NCBI RefSeq assembly: GCF_000717185.1
Contig: NZ_JNYE01000002.1
Location: 124,001-188,000, forward strand
Length of the DNA: 64,000 nucleotides
Source of the DNA: Kitasatospora phosalacinea
GTDB taxonomy: Bacteria > Actinomycetota > Actinomycetes > Streptomycetales > Streptomycetaceae
Direction: 5' to 3'
The translations under genes and the position numbers were made by a program. Position 1 is the stretch's first letter; each line of letters starts with the position of its first letter. Shown one piece after another: positions 46,329 to 55,107 of this stretch. The notes under the pieces are model-generated. The model ran no database searches, was not told where the DNA came from, and saw nothing but the letters and a program-made list of their open reading frames with translations.

Positions 46329-47414
46329 GTGACGGACGGACAGACCCTCTCCCTCGCGCCGGCCCGCCCGGACGCCACCGCTCCCCCCGTCGGAACCCTC
46401 AGCCCCCCGGTCGCGCACGCCGCCGTGGCCGGGGTCCTGCGCGCCTACCGCACGCCACCGCCCACGGTGGTCGTCCCGGTCGCGGAGGGCCTGCTCAACC
46501 GGGGCTACCGGGTCACCACCGGGGACGGCGACTACTTCCTCAAGTGCTACGTCGACCCGGCCACCGCCCACCGGCCCGCGATCACCGCCCAGCACCGCGC
46601 CACCGCCGCGCTGGCCGCCCGCGGCCTCCCGGTGCCCGCCCCGCTCGCCGACCGGGACGGCCGCACCGTCACCGCGCACGGCGGACGGCTGTTCGCGCTC
46701 TACCCGTGGGTGGCCGGAAACCACCGGCACGGCACCGAGCTCGACCCCGCCCGGTGCGGCGGGCTCGGCACCCTGCTCGGCACCCTGCACGGCGCACTGG
46801 CCGAGGTCTGCGCCCCGCTGCGGCAGCCCGCCGGGGTGCTCAGCGCCGACGCCGCGGAGACCGCGCTGATCGTCGCCGAACTCCGCGCCCTGGCCCGCGC
46901 CCACCGCCCCTACGACGCCTTCGACCGGCACGTCGAGGAGCACCTCGCCCAGCGCCTGGACCTGCTCGCCGCCCACCGCCACCGCCGCCCCGGCCCCGCC
47001 GACGCCCCGCCCACCGGCTGGACCCACGGCGACTTCCACGGCCTGAACCTGCTGCACCGCGACGGCGCCGTCAGCGCCGTCCTGGACTGGGACAAGCTCG
47101 CCCCGCACCCGGTCGCCGAGGAGGCCGTCCGGGCCGCCACCCTGCTGTTCAACGACCGCACCACCGGCGTCCTCGACCTGCCCCGGGTCCGCCACTGGGC
47201 CCGCGCCTACCGCGCCACCGGCGCCGCGGACGCCGAACAGGTCGCCCGCGCCGTCCACCGGGTCTGGTGGGAACGGCTGAACGACCTGTGGATGCTGCAG
47301 TGGCGCTACCAGCGCCGCGACCACCGCGCCGACCCGCTGTTCCCGGCCGCGGCCGAGCAGCTGACCTGGTGGTGCCAGGAGTACGAGCAGGTCATGGACG
47401 CCTTCGCGAACTGA
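46329..47414 (+). CDS. Aminoglycoside-phosphotransferase-fold kinase
   Basis: A 361-aa protein-kinase-like fold enzyme of the APH/choline kinase superfamily. The N-lobe has GLLNRGYRVTTGDGDYFLKCYVD (strand with ATP-binding Lys in FLKCY). The catalytic loop is WTHGDFHGLNLLH (Asp base), and the Mg-binding Asp is in VLDWDKLA. Substrates in this superfamily range from drugs to sugars, lipids and amino alcohols, so a resistance role cannot be assumed. It ends 14 bp before the convergent kinase gene. Confidence 0.85.
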   Translation: MTDGQTLSLAPARPDATAPPVGTLSPPVAHAAVAGVLRAYRTPPPTVVVPVAEGLLNRGYRVTTGDGDYFLKCYVDPATAHRPAITAQHRATAALAARGLPVPAPLADRDGRTVTAHGGRLFALYPWVAGNHRHGTELDPARCGGLGTLLGTLHGALAEVCAPLRQPAGVLSADAAETALIVAELRALARAHRPYDAFDRHVEEHLAQRLDLLAAHRHRRPGPADAPPTGWTHGDFHGLNLLHRDGAVSAVLDWDKLAPHPVAEEAVRAATLLFNDRTTGVLDLPRVRHWARAYRATGAADAEQVARAVHRVWWERLNDLWMLQWRYQRRDHRADPLFPAAAEQLTWWCQEYEQVMDAFAN

Positions 47415-47428
47415 CCTGCCCGCGGCGG

Positions 47429-49132
47429 CTACTGGCGGTGGATCAGGTTGTCCGGAAGCGACGCCTGGGTGGGCGGCACCCCGCCCGTGGAGGCGCTCGG
47501 GCTGGCCGGCACGGAGTTGCTGGCACTCGCGGTCGCGGTCCCCGACGCCGAGCTGCTCGCCGACGGCGAGCGCGAGGTGCCGGTCGAGGCCGAGGCGGAC
47601 GGGCTGGCCGAGCGGGAGGCGGTCGGCGGGGGCGTGCTGCTCGGCGTCTCCGGCTGGTGGGTGCTGCTCGGGGTGCGGGTCGGCGCCGCCGTGGTGGGCC
47701 GCTCGACCGGCTCGTCGGTGGTCGGGGCGGTGGCGGTCTGCACCGGCGCCGTCGGCTTCTCGTCCTTCGGGTCCGGGCCGTGGTCGTTGGCCGTCAGCGC
47801 CAGCGCGACCCCGATGGTGGCGGCGAGCACCAGCGCGACCACGCCCAGCACCCAGCCCCACGGGTTGCGCCGGTGCGGCTTCCCGGGCTCCCCGCCGTCC
47901 CCGTCCTCGCCGCCGCCCGCCCCGGTCACGGCCGGGTAGGGCTGGCCGGGCGTCCGGTACGCCGAGGTGACCTGGTACGGCATCGCCTCGGTGGGGTCGG
48001 CGCCGCCCGCCACCGGGTTCAGCGGCTCGGTGAGCGAGGCGGAGCCGACCGGCGGGGTCTGCTCCCAGGCCCCGGCCGCGGCGGCGGCCGCCAGGCCCGC
48101 GGCGCCCGCCGGGTAGCCCGCGCCGGCCGCGCCGTGCATCTGCCGCAGCGCGTGCTGCACGTGGGCGCGGAACTCGTCGGCGCTCTGGAAGCGGTCGTCC
48201 GGGTTCTTCTCCAGCGCCCGCATCACCAGCGCGTCCAGCTGCGGCGGCACCCGGTCGTTGACCCGGGACGGCGGCACCGGCGCGTCCTGGACGTGCTGGT
48301 AGACCACCGAGAGCGGCGTCTCGCCGACGAACGGCGGCCGCAGGGTGAGGAGTTCGTACAGCATGCAGCCGGCCGCGTACAGGTCGGAGCGGTGGTCGAC
48401 GGCCTTGCCGAGGGCCTGCTCGGGCGACAGGTACTGCGGGGTGCCCATCACCATGCCGGTCTGCGTCATGGTGGTGGCGCCGCCGGCCAGCGCCCGGGCG
48501 ATGCCGAAGTCCATCACCTTGACCGCGCCGGTGGTGGTGATGATGACGTTGGCGGGCTTGATGTCGCGGTGCACGATGCCGTGCCGGTGGCTGTAGGCCA
48601 GCGCCTCCAGCACCCCGGCGGTGATGATCAGCGCCTGGTCGACCGGCGGCGCCTCCTCGTCCACCAGCAGCTCGCGCACGGTGCGGCCCTCGACCAGCTC
48701 CATCACGATGTACGGGGTGGACTCCCCGCCGTGCTGCTCCTCGCCGGTGTCGTAGACCGCGACGATCGAGTGGTGGTTGAGCGCGGCGACGGCGTGCGCC
48801 TCGCGGGTGAAGCGCAGCCGGGCGGTGTCGTCCTCGGCGAGCTCCGAGCGCAGCAGCTTGACGGCGACGGTGCGGCCCAGCCTGATGTCCTGGGCGGCGA
48901 ACACCTCGGCCATCCCGCCGCGGCCCAGCCGCCGGGTCAGCCGGTAGCGGCCCTCACCGACCGTGGGGAACGGAACGGCGCTGCCGCGTCCGGGAGTTCG
49001 GGCCCCGGCCGGGAAGACCTCGGTGGGTCCGGTGGCCTCCTCGGGCCGCCCCGCGTCCCCGCCCCGGGCGTCCCCGCCCGGCACGTCCCGCCGCTGGTCC
49101 CCGCCGTCGTCCGGTCGTTCGCTCTGACCCAT
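47429..49132 (-). CDS. Transmembrane Ser/Thr protein kinase (PknB-like, no PASTA)
   Basis: A 567-aa Hanks-type kinase; ATG 49132 follows GAGGAGCG. After a ~60-residue hydrophilic N-terminus come the kinase motifs GRGGMAEVF (glycine loop), VAVKLL, HRDIKPANV, DFGIAR and GTPQYLSPEQ. An Ala/Gly/Pro-rich juxtamembrane part leads to one transmembrane helix (GWVLGVVALVLAATIGVALAL). The extracellular ~115 residues are Ser/Thr/Pro-rich with no PASTA or other folded sensor domain. It is paired with a second kinase 178 bp upstream on the same strand; SCO3820/SCO3821 of S. coelicolor are the likely counterparts, from memory. Confidence 0.93.
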   Translation of the reverse strand: MGQSERPDDGGDQRRDVPGGDARGGDAGRPEEATGPTEVFPAGARTPGRGSAVPFPTVGEGRYRLTRRLGRGGMAEVFAAQDIRLGRTVAVKLLRSELAEDDTARLRFTREAHAVAALNHHSIVAVYDTGEEQHGGESTPYIVMELVEGRTVRELLVDEEAPPVDQALIITAGVLEALAYSHRHGIVHRDIKPANVIITTTGAVKVMDFGIARALAGGATTMTQTGMVMGTPQYLSPEQALGKAVDHRSDLYAAGCMLYELLTLRPPFVGETPLSVVYQHVQDAPVPPSRVNDRVPPQLDALVMRALEKNPDDRFQSADEFRAHVQHALRQMHGAAGAGYPAGAAGLAAAAAAGAWEQTPPVGSASLTEPLNPVAGGADPTEAMPYQVTSAYRTPGQPYPAVTGAGGGEDGDGGEPGKPHRRNPWGWVLGVVALVLAATIGVALALTANDHGPDPKDEKPTAPVQTATAPTTDEPVERPTTAAPTRTPSSTHQPETPSSTPPPTASRSASPSASASTGTSRSPSASSSASGTATASASNSVPASPSASTGGVPPTQASLPDNLIHRQ

Positions 49133-49310
49133 CGCTCCTCGCCCCGGGCACCCGCTCGGCGCGCGCTCGCCCTGTCGGTTCTTCCCCAGCACGCTACCGT
49201 CTCGTGCCCTCCGGCGTGGAACGGGAGGACGCGCGCGGGGGTCGGATCGGGCGCTGCGCGCCCGCCGGGGAAGCGGGTTCGAGTAGCGTGTCGAGCGACT
49301 GCGCCCGGCG

Positions 49311-50600
<1,290 letters not shown>

Positions 50601-50707
50601 CGTCCCAGCTCCCCCTCGGCGCGCGCGGTACTACTCCGGACACCGGTCAGGGTAGCGGTTCGGGGCCGCGCCGAAACGCGGCCCCCGCAAGGCCACCGTG
50701 GGTAGGG

Positions 50708-51325
50708 CTACAGGTACGGACCGGAACGGATCCCGCGGCCCGGGCCCTCCTCCAGGTCGCCCTCCGCGCCGTGCAGACCGGGGGGCAGCGCCCGCCGCAT
50801 CTGCTCCAACTGGGCCCGCGCCGCCATCTGCTGGGCGAACAGCGCGGTCTGGATGCCGTGGAACAGGCCCTCCAGCCAGCCCACCAACTGCGCCTGGGCG
50901 ATCCGCAGTTCGGCCTCGGTCGGGATGGTGTCGTCGGCGAACGGCAGCGACAGCCGCTCCAGCTCCTCGACCAGCTCCGGGGCCAGGCCCAGCTCCAGCT
51001 CCTTGATCGAGCTGGCGTGGATGTCCTTCAACCGCGCCCGGCTCGCCTCGTCGAGGGGCGCCGCCCGCACCTCCTCCAGCAGCTGCTTGATCATGCTGCC
51101 GATCCGCATCACCTTCGCCGGCTGCTCGACCATCTCGGTCACCGGCAGCTCGCGCGGCTCGTCCTCCTCGCCGCCCCGCCCGAGCCCGCCGGCCGGCGCG
51201 GTGCCCACCGCCATCCCGTCCGGCCCGACGATCAGCACCTTCGGACTGTCCTCTGACCTCCCGCCCGACGCCTGTGACGCCTGGTAGGAATCCTGCTGCG
51301 ACCGCTCGTTCATCGGGTTGGTCAT
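50708..51325 (-). CDS. bpa: Bacterial proteasome activator Bpa
   Basis: A 205-aa ATP-independent activator of the actinobacterial 20S proteasome (DUF2587). It forms a dodecameric helical ring that opens the 20S gate. ATG 51325 follows AAGGAG. The N-terminal ~45 residues are disordered. The helical core has EMVEQPAKVMRIGSMIKQLLEEVR, LKDIHASSIKELELGLAPELVEELERL and AQAQLVGWLEGLFHGIQTAL. The protein ends in GIRSGPYL, where the penultimate Tyr is the HbYX-like gate-opening residue. A TnpB element starts within ~20-30 bp of its ribosome site, so its original promoter may be displaced. Confidence 0.9.
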   Translation of the reverse strand: MTNPMNERSQQDSYQASQASGGRSEDSPKVLIVGPDGMAVGTAPAGGLGRGGEEDEPRELPVTEMVEQPAKVMRIGSMIKQLLEEVRAAPLDEASRARLKDIHASSIKELELGLAPELVEELERLSLPFADDTIPTEAELRIAQAQLVGWLEGLFHGIQTALFAQQMAARAQLEQMRRALPPGLHGAEGDLEEGPGRGIRSGPYL

Positions 51326-51354
51326 AGCTCCTTCATCCCGTGCCTTCAAGGAAA

Positions 51355-51374
51355 CCCCGTCCTTCAGGGCGGGG
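51355..51374 (+). repeat. Left-end subterminal hairpin of tnpB element
   Basis: 8-bp stem with one T.G wobble (51355-51362 / 51367-51374) and TTCA loop. It stands 22 bp upstream of the bpa ribosome site. Confidence 0.65.
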
Positions 51375-51488
51375 AGGAATTGGACCTCTGGTGGAGCGGG
51401 GCAGCGGGCTGCGTTTCGCCGTCGGGCGGGCCGCGGTGCTCCGACCAGGAGATTTCATCCTTACATGCTGCCGCGCTAAATTTTGAGC

Positions 51489-52709
51489 GTGACCACTTGC
51501 CCGGTGAAGCGGGCGTTCAAGTTCCGCTTCTATCCGACGGATGCGCAGGCGGCCGAGCTGTCGCGCACCTTCGGGTGTGTGCGCAAGGTCTACAATATGG
51601 CGTTGCAGGCACGTACGGAGGCGTGGTCGCTGCGCCGGGAACGGGTCAACTACAACGCCACCAGCGCGATGCTGACGACGTGGAAGAGAACCGGGGAACT
51701 GGCCTACCTCTCCGAGGTCTCGTCGGTTCCGCTGCAGCAGGCGCTTCGACACCTGCAGGGGGCGTTCGCCAACTTCTTCGGCAAGCGTACGAAGTACCCG
51801 AGGTTCAAGTCCCGCAAGAAGTCTCGCGACTGTGCCGAGTACACGTCCTCCGCGTTCCGCTACCGGGACGGTGCCCTGACGCTGGCGAAGATGGCGGAGC
51901 CGCTGGACATCGTGTGGTCACGTCCGCTGCCCGCCGGGGCGCAGCCGTCCACCGTCACCGTGTCGCAGGACGCTTCGGGGCGCTGGTTCGTCTCTCTGCT
52001 GTGCGAGGACCGACCCTCGATGCCCGAGGCCGTGAACGCGGCGGTGGGAATCGATGCCGGGCTCACCAGCCTGGTGACGCTCTCCACTGGGGAGAAGGTC
52101 ACCAACCCGAAGTTCGAGCGCGCCGACCGCGAACGCCTGGCCAGAGCCCAGCGGAACCTCGCCCGCAAGGCCGAGGGGTCGAAGAACCGGGAGAAGGCCC
52201 GGATCAAGGCGGCCCGCGTGCACGCGCGAATCGCCGACCGGCGGCAGGACTTCCTGCACAAACTGACCACTCGACTCGTCCGTGAGAACCAAACGGTCGT
52301 GATCGAGGACCTGACCGTCCGCAACATGCTCAAGAACCGCAAGCTGTCGCGGGCGATCTCGGACGCCTCGTGGACCGAACTGCGGTCCATGCTGGAGTAC
52401 AAGGCCGACTGGTACGGACGTGATCTGATCACCGTCGACCGGTGGTTCCCCAGCTCCAAGCTCTGCTCCGCCTGCGGAACCGTCCGCGGCACGATGCCGC
52501 TGAACGTCCGTGAGTGGACCTGCGACTGCGGCGCTTCCCATGACCGGGACGTCAACGCGGCACGCAACATCCTGGCCGCCGGGCTGGCGGCAGCAGCCTG
52601 TGGAGACGGTGTAAGACCTCGACGGAGCACTCCGGGCGGGCAGTCGTCGACGAAGCAGGAAGAAGTCCCGCCGCCGCGCACGCGCGCAGCGGCTCAGCCG
52701 CGAGGCTGA
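51489..52709 (+). CDS. tnpB: TnpB RNA-guided nuclease (IS605 OrfB family)
   Basis: A 406-aa TnpB counted from GTG 51489; TTG 51483 and GTG 51504 are alternatives. The N-terminal OrfB_IS605 helix-turn part begins KRAFKFRFYPTDAQAAEL. The RuvC nuclease triad is intact: Asp189 in VGIDAGLTSL, Glu273 in VVIEDLTVRNML, Asp354 in HDRDVNAARNI. The zinc ribbon is CSAC then CDCG. TnpB proteins cut DNA next to a short TAM using an omega-RNA made from the element's right end, thereby keeping the element. The protein looks catalytically competent. The tail after ~365 is Pro/Arg-rich. Confidence 0.9.
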   Translation: MTTCPVKRAFKFRFYPTDAQAAELSRTFGCVRKVYNMALQARTEAWSLRRERVNYNATSAMLTTWKRTGELAYLSEVSSVPLQQALRHLQGAFANFFGKRTKYPRFKSRKKSRDCAEYTSSAFRYRDGALTLAKMAEPLDIVWSRPLPAGAQPSTVTVSQDASGRWFVSLLCEDRPSMPEAVNAAVGIDAGLTSLVTLSTGEKVTNPKFERADRERLARAQRNLARKAEGSKNREKARIKAARVHARIADRRQDFLHKLTTRLVRENQTVVIEDLTVRNMLKNRKLSRAISDASWTELRSMLEYKADWYGRDLITVDRWFPSSKLCSACGTVRGTMPLNVREWTCDCGASHDRDVNAARNILAAGLAAAACGDGVRPRRSTPGGQSSTKQEEVPPPRTRAAAQPRG

Positions 52710-52745
52710 GGGGAACCCCGCTCTTTCCGGGCGGGAGGAAGCCAC
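52600..52745 (+). ncRNA. Candidate omega-RNA region of TnpB element
   Basis: In IS605-type elements the guide RNA is read from the tnpB 3' end through the right-end hairpin, with the guide taken from flanking DNA. The tnpB 3' end and the hairpin at 52717-52735 fit this place. Exact ends are inferred, not seen. Confidence 0.4.
52717..52735 (+). repeat. Right-end subterminal hairpin of tnpB element
   Basis: 7-bp stem with one T.G wobble (52717-52723 / 52729-52735), loop TTTCC. Its sequence context closely copies the left-end hairpin. Confidence 0.65.
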
Positions 52746-52827
52746 ATGCTTCGTCCACCACGGTGGCCAACGAAGCCGACCCGCCGATCGTCCCATCCGG
52801 CCCCGCCCGGCCCGGGCCCGGCTCGCG

Positions 52828-53886
52828 CTAGTGACGGCGCAGCCTCAGCCCGATCAGGCCCAGGCCCAGGCCCATCAGCCCCAGGCCGACGCCCAGCGGC
52901 AGCTGCCGGACGGACGGGTCGCTCCAGTGGTGCAGCGGCGGCACCACCGGCACCACCGGGCCCACCGCCAGCACCTCGCCCGCCGCCGCGGACTCCTCCG
53001 CGGCCGCGCCCGCGCCCGCGCCCGGACCCGCCGGGCCGCCCGGCTCGACGCCCGGGCCGGAGCCCGCTTCCGTGCTCGGGCTCGCGTCCGTGCTCGGCGG
53101 GGCGGTGGCCGCGCCCCCGTCCTCGCCCGTCCCCCAGCCGGGCGCCCCCGGCTCCGGCGCCCCGAGCTGCCCGCCGTCCGTCCCGTCCGCGCCGTCCGCA
53201 CCCGGCATCCACGGCCCCGCCGGGAACAGCGGCACCACCGGCTGCTGGTGCCGCCCGTGCCCGGGACCTGCGGGCGGCTCCCCGGCCGGGTCGGAGGACG
53301 CCGAAGGCGCGGGGGAAGGGGAGGGGGAAGGAGAAGGAGACGGAGACGGGGACGGTTCCGGCGTCTCCGACGGCTCCGGCGACTCAGCTGGTTCCGGTGA
53401 CTCCGACGGCTCCGGCGACGACGTGGGCTGTGCGGGTTGCGCGGACTGCGCGGGCTCGGCCGGAGCGGACGGGAGCGGCGGGGCGACCGGCGAGGCGGCC
53501 GCCCGGGTGGCGGTGGCGGTGGCGGTGGCCGGGACCGACGGCACCGCCGCCCCGGATATCGCGCCGTCGGACAGTGCGCCGTCGGACAGTGCGCCGTCGG
53601 ACTGCGGGCCGTCGGGCTGCGGGCCGGTCGGCAGCGGGCTCCCCGGTAGTGCGGTGGCCCCCGCCGCGAGCCCCGCCACCTGCTGCCGCGCCGCGTCCAG
53701 CTGGGCCCGCGCCTGCTGCCGGGCGGTGTCCAGCTGCGTCTGGGCCTGCTGCCGGGCGGCGGTCGCCGGATCGACGGCCAGGGCCGGGACGGCCAGGAGC
53801 AGCGGCACCGCCGCGCCGGTCAGCGCCGCCCAGCGGCGCAGCGCGAGCGGACGGGCGGCGGGCACGGAGCGGCGGCGAGCGAGCAT
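52828..53886 (-). CDS. Exported Pro/Ser/Glu-rich protein with C-terminal membrane helix
   Basis: A 352-aa protein of unknown function; ATG 53886 follows GGGAGG. A basic N-terminus and hydrophobic stretch (WAALTGAAVPLLLAVPALAVDP) form a signal peptide with an ALA-type cleavage region. A Gln/Ala/Arg helical segment (ATAARQQAQTQLDTARQQ and repeats, ~45-85) is followed by ~200 residues of low complexity, including PEPSE and SPSP repeats. One transmembrane helix (LGVGLGLMGLGLGLIGL) and a short RLRRH tail end the protein. The architecture is that of a stalk protein crossing the cell wall. No enzymatic motif. Confidence 0.68.
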   Translation of the reverse strand: MLARRRSVPAARPLALRRWAALTGAAVPLLLAVPALAVDPATAARQQAQTQLDTARQQARAQLDAARQQVAGLAAGATALPGSPLPTGPQPDGPQSDGALSDGALSDGAISGAAVPSVPATATATATRAAASPVAPPLPSAPAEPAQSAQPAQPTSSPEPSESPEPAESPEPSETPEPSPSPSPSPSPSPSPAPSASSDPAGEPPAGPGHGRHQQPVVPLFPAGPWMPGADGADGTDGGQLGAPEPGAPGWGTGEDGGAATAPPSTDASPSTEAGSGPGVEPGGPAGPGAGAGAAAEESAAAGEVLAVGPVVPVVPPLHHWSDPSVRQLPLGVGLGLMGLGLGLIGLRLRRH

Positions 53887-54020
53887 GGAAGCAGGTCCTC
53901 CCGACGGCCGCCGCAGGAGGGTGCGGGCGGAGGCGGAACAGCTTGTGACCAGACTCACATACTCGGACACTCCGGGCATTTCGACCGCCGACCCGACTGC
54001 TCACCGCCCGCCGGGAGCTG

Positions 54021-54072
54021 CCCGTCGGCCGCTGCCCGTCGGCCGCTGCCCGCCGCTCGCCGCTCGCCGCTC
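54021..54072 (+). repeat. 14-bp direct repeat and CGCTCGC run
   Basis: CCCGTCGGCCGCTG occurs twice in tandem (54021-54034, 54035-54048), followed by a degenerate CCGCTCG run up to the stop codon of the small gene on the minus strand. Confidence 0.6.
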
Positions 54073-54328
54073 ACTTCACCAGGCGCTCGTTCAACTCGGC
54101 CCAGACCCGGTTCTCCTCACGGCTCAGCCGCACCGCGCCCTGCCGGTCGGGGTGCCCCGGCGGCGGGCCGGTCGGCGGCTCCTCCTCCGGCGCCGGGGAG
54201 ACCTCCTGCCCGGGCAGCCAGACGGCGTGCAGGGTTGGGCTGAAGAACAGGCCCAGCCACCCCAGCGCGACGACCGTGCGGCGCAGCACCGCCCGCAGGA
54301 TCCTCCACACCCCTCGTACTCCTCTCAT
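54071..54328 (-). CDS. Small membrane protein, DUF6059-like
   Basis: An 85-aa protein from ATG 54328. The N-terminus is basic (MRGVRGVWRILRAVLRR), a hydrophobic stretch follows (TVVALGWLGLFFSPTLHAVWL), then a Pro-rich stretch ending in GPPPGHPDR and a charged helix SREENRVWAELNERL. The GPPPGHPxR motif recalls DUF6059, small proteins found beside streptomycete natural-product and regulatory genes. It begins 4 nt after the SDR stop and is probably in the same transcript. Function unknown. Confidence 0.6.
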   Translation of the reverse strand: MRGVRGVWRILRAVLRRTVVALGWLGLFFSPTLHAVWLPGQEVSPAPEEEPPTGPPPGHPDRQGAVRLSREENRVWAELNERLVK

Positions 54329-54332
54329 CTCG

Positions 54333-55094
54333 TCAGCGGCCACCGGCGACGACGAGCTCCTCGCCGGTGATGTTGCCGTTCGCCGCCGAGCCCAGGAACA
54401 GGGCGGCGGCCGCGACGTCCTCCGGGCGGTTGAGGGCGCCGCTCGGGGTGACGGCCCGCTCGCCCGCCCGGAGGTCCTCGGGGAGGGCCGCCCGGACCTC
54501 GGGGGTCAGGGTCAGGCCGGGGCTGACCAGGTTCACCAGCACGCCGGTGCCGTGCAGGTCCCAGACCAGGCTGCGGGCGAAGCCGTGCAGGCCGCTCTTG
54601 ACGGTGCCGTAGTACTCGCGTCCGGGCTTGCCGAGCCGGGCCACCACGGAGGAGACCAGGACGACCCGGCCCCAGCCGCGGCGGCGCATCGCGGGCAGCA
54701 CCAGCTGCACCGTCCGCAGCGTCCCGACCGTGTTCTGCTCGACGAAGGGGGCCCACTCGGCCGGGTCGTGGTCCTCGAACCGGGCCCCGCGCGGGCGCAG
54801 CGCCCCCGGCATCATCGCGTTGGCGACCAGGACGTCCACGCCGCCCCAGCGCTCCTCGACCTCGGCGACCGCCCGGTCCGGCGAGTCCGGCTCGCCGAGG
54901 CGGTAGCGGACGGCCAGGGCCCGGTCGTCCGCCGCGCCGAGCTCCTCGGCGAGCGCCTGCGCCGCGGCCCGGTCGCTGCCGTAGCCGATCGCGACGCGGG
55001 CGCCCTCGGCGGCGAAGGCCCGGGCGGTCGCGTTGCCGATGCCGCGGGTGGCACCGGTGACGAGGACGGTGCGCCCGGCGAGTCCGAAGTCCAT
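54333..55094 (-). CDS. Short-chain dehydrogenase/reductase
   Basis: A 253-aa NAD(P)-dependent classical SDR. The cofactor loop is TGATRGIG (~14-21), the structural motif reads VANAM instead of NNAG (~88), the catalytic Ser is in VLVSSVVAR (~146) and Tyr/Lys in YYGTVKSG (~159-163). It sits 13 nt after the FAD hydroxylase gene, so it likely reduces a ring ketone of an aromatic polyketide in the same pathway. Regiochemistry cannot be read from sequence. Confidence 0.88.
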   Translation of the reverse strand: MDFGLAGRTVLVTGATRGIGNATARAFAAEGARVAIGYGSDRAAAQALAEELGAADDRALAVRYRLGEPDSPDRAVAEVEERWGGVDVLVANAMMPGALRPRGARFEDHDPAEWAPFVEQNTVGTLRTVQLVLPAMRRRGWGRVVLVSSVVARLGKPGREYYGTVKSGLHGFARSLVWDLHGTGVLVNLVSPGLTLTPEVRAALPEDLRAGERAVTPSGALNRPEDVAAAALFLGSAANGNITGEELVVAGGR

Positions 55095-55107
55095 CTCTGC
55101 TCCTGGG

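Larger units (their letters stand above)
51345..52745 (+). mobile_element. Lone-tnpB element (IS200/IS605-IS1341 type)
   Basis: Element of about 1.4 kb bounded by two similar subterminal hairpins (51355-51374 and 52717-52735), each followed by GGGGAGGAA or GCGGGAGGAA. It carries tnpB only; no Y1 transposase tnpA is present. Ends are approximate because these elements make no target duplication. It lies between bpa and the Pro-rich protein gene. Confidence 0.75.

Noticed and set aside
46329..47414. Antibiotic-resistance aminoglycoside phosphotransferase
   Set aside because: Only the superfamily motifs are present; the fold covers many substrates and the gene sits with bkd and kinase genes, so resistance is not supported.
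54333..54344. Start of the small DUF6059-like gene at GTG 54343 inside the SDR
   Set aside because: ATG 54328 gives a basic N-terminus followed by the hydrophobic stretch and avoids the overlap; the upstream GTG is possible but less likely.
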